Shown: positions 59,428 through 64,000 of the stretch, piece after piece
Layout: each line of letters starts with the position of its first letter
Numbering within the stretch: position 1 is the stretch's first letter
Program-made: the position numbers and the translations under genes
Notes under the pieces: generated by a model
What the model was told of the DNA's origin: nothing
Database searches by the model: none
The model's input: only the letters and a program-made list of their open reading frames with translations
DNA from: Carettochelys insculpta
Lineage: Eukaryota > Chordata > Testudines > Carettochelyidae
Length of the DNA: 64,000 nucleotides
Direction of reading: 5' to 3'
Assembly (NCBI RefSeq): GCF_033958435.1
Contig: NC_134158.1
Location: forward strand, 3,677,837 to 3,741,836

Positions 59428-59699
59428 AGTATGTTAGTTAATGTGGTTCTCACTGACTTTTTTTGCGCAGTGGCCCAGCTTCAAAAATAGTGACAAAGAG
59501 AGAGTTACCGGATTTCTCTCCTGTGTGAATTCTCTGGTGATCAATAATGTCCAAGCAGCCACTGAAAGTTACCCACGTGAGTGCAATCATTCGGTTTCTC
59601 TCTTCTGTGAGCTCTCTGATGATTGACAAGAGGCGAGTGTTTCCGAAACTTGTCCCACACACAGAACAGCTGAAAGGTTCCTCTCTGCTGTGGGTTCTC

Positions 59700-60134
59700 T
59701 GATCTGTAAGATTTTAGTGCTGACAAAAGGTTTTCCCACAGTTGGAGCCGGTGAAGGGTTCCTGTCCTGTGTGGGTTCTCCTATGTTTAACAAGGTTTGA
59801 CCTCTGTGTGAACTTTTTCCCCACAGTCACAGCAGCTATAAGGTCTCTCTCCTGTGTGGATTCTGCAATGACTTTTAAGACTTGAGGAGCATGAGAAGCT
59901 TTTCCCACAGTCAGAGCAGTGGAAGAGTTTCTCTCCAATGTGGGTTCTCTGATGATAAATAAGATCTGAGCGCCGACAAAAGTTTTTCCCACAAACAGAG
60001 CAGTTGAACAGTTTCTCTCCTGTGTGGATTCTATGATGAGCAACAAGGGTTGACCTCTCACCAAAGCTTTCCCCACACTCAGAGCAGATGAAGGGTTTCT
60101 CTCCTGTGTGGCTTCTCCTATGATTAACAAGGTT
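59700..60134 (-). pseudogene. Zinc fingers downstream of the premature stop, gene 2
   Basis: Reading on in frame after the TGA at 60135 gives three more complete fingers ([51 protein letters not shown]) and then a frameshift at an A run near 59815-59820. They are no longer translated from the main frame. Confidence 0.75.
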
Positions 60135-61408
60135 TCACCTATGTCTGAACCTTTTGCCACAGTCAGGGCAGTTATAAGGTCTCTCTCCTGTGTGGATTCT
60201 GCAATGACTTTTAAGGCTTGAGGACCATGAGAAGCTTTTTCCACAGTCAGAGCAGCGGAAGGGTTTGTCCCCCGTGTGGGTTTTCTGATGCTTAACAAGA
60301 TATGAGCGTTGACTGAAGCTTTTCCCGCAATCAGAGCAGAGAAAGGGTTTTCCCCGGGTGTGGATACTCAGATGTTGATCAAGGCCAGAAATGTCACTAA
60401 AGCATCTCCCGCACTCAGAGCAGTTGAAGGGTTTCTCCTCTCTGTGGATACTCTGATGTCTGACCAGGTTTGCACTCCTGCAGAAGCTTTTCCCACAGGC
60501 AGTGCAGTGATAGGGTTTCTCTCGTCTGTGAATCATCTGATGAATGAGAAGGTTTGAGTGTCGCCGAAAGCTTTTCCCACACTCAGAGCAGTGGAAGGGC
60601 TTCTCTCCAGTGTGGATTCTCCTGTGATTAACAAGGTGTGACCTGTGTCTGAACCTCTTCCCACAATCAGAGCAGTTATAAGGTCTCTCTCCTGTGTGGG
60701 TGATGCAATGACTTTTAAGACTTGAGGACCATGAGAAGCTTTTCCCACAGTCAGAGCAGTGGAAGGGTTTCTCTCCAGTGTGGGCTCTCTGATGATCAAT
60801 AAGAGTTGAGCGCTGACGAAAGCTTTTCCCACACTCAGAGCAGCTGAAGGGTTTCTCTCCTGTGTGGATTCTCCTATGATTAACAAGGTGTGACCTGTGT
60901 CTGAACCTTTTGCCACACTCAGAGCAGTTATAAGGTGTCTCTCCTGTGTGGGTGATGCAATGACCTTTAAGACTTGAGGAGCATGAGAAGCTTTTCCCGC
61001 ACTCAGAGCAGTGGAAGGGTTTCTCTCCAGTGTGGGTTCTCTGATGATTAATAAGACCTGAGAGCAGCTGGAAGCTTCTCCCACAGTCAGGACAGATATT
61101 GGGCTTCTCTCCTGTGTGGATGGTACAATGACTGTTAAGACTAAACCTTTTCCCACAGGTTTTCTGTTGTTCGCTCTCTTTAGTGTTTCTCACACCTCTG
61201 CTTCCATGGCTGGAGTTATCCTGCCCCTCCCCTGCATGGTTTCCCTGCTGCCTTTCTGGGCTACGCTGACTCTCACAGGTCTCTCTGTGCTCAGGACTCT
61301 GAGAAACATGACCTTCAGAGCTTCCCAGGAACATCCCACAGGAGGCCACTTGCTCTGGTTCTTCCAGCTGAAGATTCTCCTCGTTGCTCTTGAGCAGCAT
61401 CACCTCAC
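60135..61408 (-). pseudogene. Zinc-finger exon of gene 2, truncated by a stop
   Basis: Mirror copy of the gene 1 zinc-finger exon, starting after the acceptor at 61409 with [20 protein letters not shown]. It has the same linker and degenerate finger, then 11 complete C2H2 fingers and half of a twelfth ending FRHR-stop (TGA at 60137-60135, likely from CGA). The number and order of fingers differ from gene 1, showing later finger duplication or loss. With the frameshift in its KRAB-B exon it is best called a pseudogene, though a shorter finger protein cannot be excluded. Confidence 0.8.
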
Positions 61409-61711
61409 CTGCTGGGACACAGAGAGAACCAAACAGTGTCAGTCCCTGTGCTGAGCTGAAAGGAAAACTCTGAAACAGAACAGAAAAGGGGGAACGCAGC
61501 CAACAGCTGATGGAAAGATTGAAATAACATGAACTGAGCTGCTCCTCCTTCCTCACAACCCTTCCCCAGAAGAGGGACCCCAGCCCTGCCCCCACCCTCT
61601 GGCTAAGGCTGATGACAGGCTGAAGGCTCAGTCAGTCTGGATGAAAAGGCCCAAGTGACATCTAGGAGGACACGGAAATCGGTTTCTGAGTCTCTTTAGC
61701 TCACTGCTCAC

Positions 61712-61827
61712 CTGTGTGGGGGTCGCTGATGATCTCCCCTTTCTCAGAGCCCTGGAGATCTGGGACCCCCCCAGCGCCTCCCCTCGCTCCACCCAGGAGA
61801 TCACATCAGCTTTGGGAACTGGAAATC
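61712..61827 (-). pseudogene. KRAB-B-like exon of gene 2 with +2 frameshift
   Basis: Same splice sites as in gene 1 (CAG before 61827, GTGAGC after 61712), but 116 nt instead of 114: a G run after GCGCT is two bases longer. The reading changes from WVERGEALGG to an unrelated frame, so it no longer joins the zinc-finger exon in phase. Confidence 0.8.
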
Positions 61828-62139
61828 CTGCTTGGGGAGCAACTAACCAAGTGCTGATCTTGTTCAGGAAGGTCCAGGCCATTACTTCTTCCAGCCCCAG
61901 GATCTGAGCCGCCCACCCAGAGAGGCTCCTTCTCCACCTGGCACAGGCCGGGCTCTGGATGGTACAAGATCCCATGACACACTCACCTGGGGTACAGGTG
62001 CCTCACCCCTGCCTCGGGAATGGCCCAGCTCATTCCTGGGGGAGCCGAGTGCTCTGCTGCACTCTCTAGGGTACAACTCAGCCTCCCGCTTGACCTGTTC
62101 CATCCCCCCCATCCCAGCGCAGGACAGGACCACTCAGCT

Positions 62140-64000
62140 CAAACAAGACACTCGATTTGGTGTTGTTTTTGTGGATAAAACTAACACAGCTACGCCCAAT
62201 GCCTGGCACCAGGCAGGCTCTGAACTTAGCCACATGGACTGGGAACCCCTCATACCCATGAAAAAGCCTGCACAGATACAGACACCATCTTCCTCGCCAA
62301 GTGCAAATGGATGGACGTCCCACCCAACGGGCTGAAGGTGGAAAAACTCACTGCAACCGACACACTGCACGGACTGTGTCGAGAGATTGGTCACACACTC
62401 CCACAGACCTGAGGAACCACCTGTTCAGCATCCTGTGCAGCAAACAGGGAAACATCACAAGGAGCTCTCAAATCTGGAGCCTCTCCGAAAAAACAGCCTC
62501 CCACACAAACGCCCAGGTGGCTGGACTTTACTGAAAGGAGACAGGAGAGTCACAACGCCCACTGCTCTTCTCTACAGGACTGTAAACTCTCTCACCTCCT
62601 ACTTGCCGCATGGGGCCACAGTAGTGGTACCCGTAACTCACCCGGCATCGTTGTCAATCTATCCAACCACACACACAGCCCAGCAGAGGAGTCTGTCCTA
62701 TCTCAGGGACTCTCTTTGTGCCCCACCACCCTCACAAACATGACACAGTTCTGTGGGGATCTGGAACCTCACCCCAATTTTGCCAGGAATACTTTCCAGG
62801 AGCACTTTCAACAAGACTCTGAACAGCCCTACAGGCACCATCACACCTAGAGTACAAGAAGAAGAATTCTGCGTGGAATCCTTCCTGGCAATCAAAACGA
62901 GAGACTGGATCTATACCTAGAGCGCTTCCGCTTCTGTGCACAGGCAGAAATTGTGGCAAAGCGACATCGCTTGTCCCATGACCTCAGCCGTGCGGAATGC
63001 AATGTCACCCACAGCCTCAGAAACAGCTCTGGCGTTGTCATCCAAGAGGCTGGCAAAGGAGCTGCTGTTGTCATCATGAAAAGGTCAGACCATGAAAAGG
63101 AGACTCCCAGGCAGCTCTCCAATACCACCTTCTACAGGCTACTGTCCTCTGATCCCACTGAGCAGCACGCACAGAAACTGCACCGTCTGCTCAAGACACT
63201 CCTGACAAAAGCGCAGGAACAGATCTGCACAGACACACCCCCAGAGCCCCAAGACCCATAAATCCAGACATTCTGGAGGCACCATCAGCTCAGGCATTGG
63301 CACTCGCACTGCAGCCTTGTCCAGCTATAGGGACTCTCTACTCAGACCTTATGTTACCAGCACTCCGAGCTATCTTTGAAACACCACTGACTTCCTCAGG
63401 AAACTGCTAGGCACTGGTGATCTTCCTCAAAACACCATCCTGGTCACCATGGATGTGCAGGTCCCTTACACAAAAAAACCCACGTGAAGATGGACTTCAA
63501 GCTGTTAGGAACAGTATCCCTGATGATGCCACAGCACAAGTGGTGGTGGAGCTTTGTGACTTTATCCTCGCAAGTATTTCAGATTTGGGGACAATTTATA
63601 CCTTCAAATCAGTGGCACTGCAGTGGGCACCCGCCTGGCCCCACACTGTGCCGACATGTTTATGGCTGACCTGGAAGAGCTTCCTCAGCTCTCGACCCCT
63701 GGTGCCCCTCCTCCACTTGAGCCACATTCATGACATCATCATCGTCTGGACCCGTAAGAAAGAGGCTCTTGAAGAGTTCACTGTGATTTCAACAGTTTCC
63801 AAACCATCATCAACCTCAGCCTGGAATGGTCCACACAAGAGATCCACTTCCTGGACACTCCTGTGCACATAAGTGATGGTCAGATAAACACAACCCTATA
63901 CCAGAAACCCAAGGACTGCTATGCTACCTCCATGCCTCCAGCTTCCATCCAGGGCACACCACACGATCCACTGTTTACAGCCAAGCCCTAAAGGTACAAC
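62140..64000 (+). mobile_element. Penelope-like element fragment, arm 2 copy
   Basis: Plus-sense mirror of 36243-38110: GKGAAVVIMKRSDHEKETPR and QLSNTTFYRLLSSDPTEQ at 63045-63180, and an RT active-site region reading LSHIHDIIIVWTRKKEALEEF, so the YIDD box is lost. It is cut by the window edge. Confidence 0.8.

Larger units (their letters stand above)
58434..64000 (-). repeat. Arm 2 of the large inverted duplication
   Basis: Reverse-complement counterpart of 36243-41321, with one added MITE and many small changes. It continues beyond the window, so the KRAB-A exon of gene 2 is not visible. Confidence 0.85.

Overview
The window looks like a vertebrate, and most likely a turtle or other reptile, chromosome segment. 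The reasons are CR1 LINE remnants, Penelope-like elements with a GIY-YIG tail, a KRAB zinc-finger gene pair, a U2 snRNA locus hit by Utopia-type retrotransposons, a gamma-type endogenous retrovirus, and abundant CpG decay. No prokaryotic gene organisation is present. Almost all coding potential belongs to mobile elements; the only convincing host protein gene is one KRAB-C2H2 zinc-finger gene, with a decaying inverted copy.

Layout. 1-19844: a head-to-tail array, minus strand, of an 8.13-kb L1/Tx1-like non-LTR retrotransposon. Two complete units and the 5' part of a third are present. Each unit has a ~1.1-kb 5' UTR, ORF1 (CCHC gag-like), ORF2 (APE endonuclease plus reverse transcriptase) overlapping ORF1 by 28 nt, and a ~150-bp 3' UTR. 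19845-20892: unassigned GC-rich DNA with a short imperfect tandem repeat. 20893-24430: the 5' part of a Utopia-like element joined to the first 39 nt of a U2 snRNA gene. 24431-25680: U2 upstream DNA, duplicated at 32151-33375. 25681-30744: GC-rich unassigned DNA, two minus-strand Cys-containing ORFs, and fragments of Penelope-like elements and a MITE. 30745-32150: a second U2 gene split at the same nucleotide by a 5'-truncated Utopia carrying the C-terminal endonuclease domain.

33376-40890: CpG-rich promoter and a four-exon KRAB-C2H2 gene on the plus strand, with a Penelope-like fragment in intron 2. 36243-41321 is repeated in inverted orientation at 58434-64000, where the zinc-finger gene has a frameshift and a premature stop. 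The ~17-kb spacer holds a 125-bp tandem repeat (about 43165-44545), unassigned DNA, and a degenerate class I ERV (47844-57135) with both LTRs, a tRNA-Thr-type primer site, gag, pro, pol and env. The ERV is itself interrupted by a 710-bp MITE (integrase) and a CR1 fragment (env). A 5'-truncated CR1 sits between the ERV and the inverted arm.

The elements give a relative history. The Penelope insertion predates the inverted duplication, because both arms carry it. A 365-bp MITE in arm 2 postdates it, because arm 1 shows the empty site. The Tx1-like array looks youngest, since all its ORFs are open and the copies are nearly identical. The most striking signals are the tandem array of intact LINEs and the two Utopia insertions at the same base of U2, directly after its branch-point recognition sequence.
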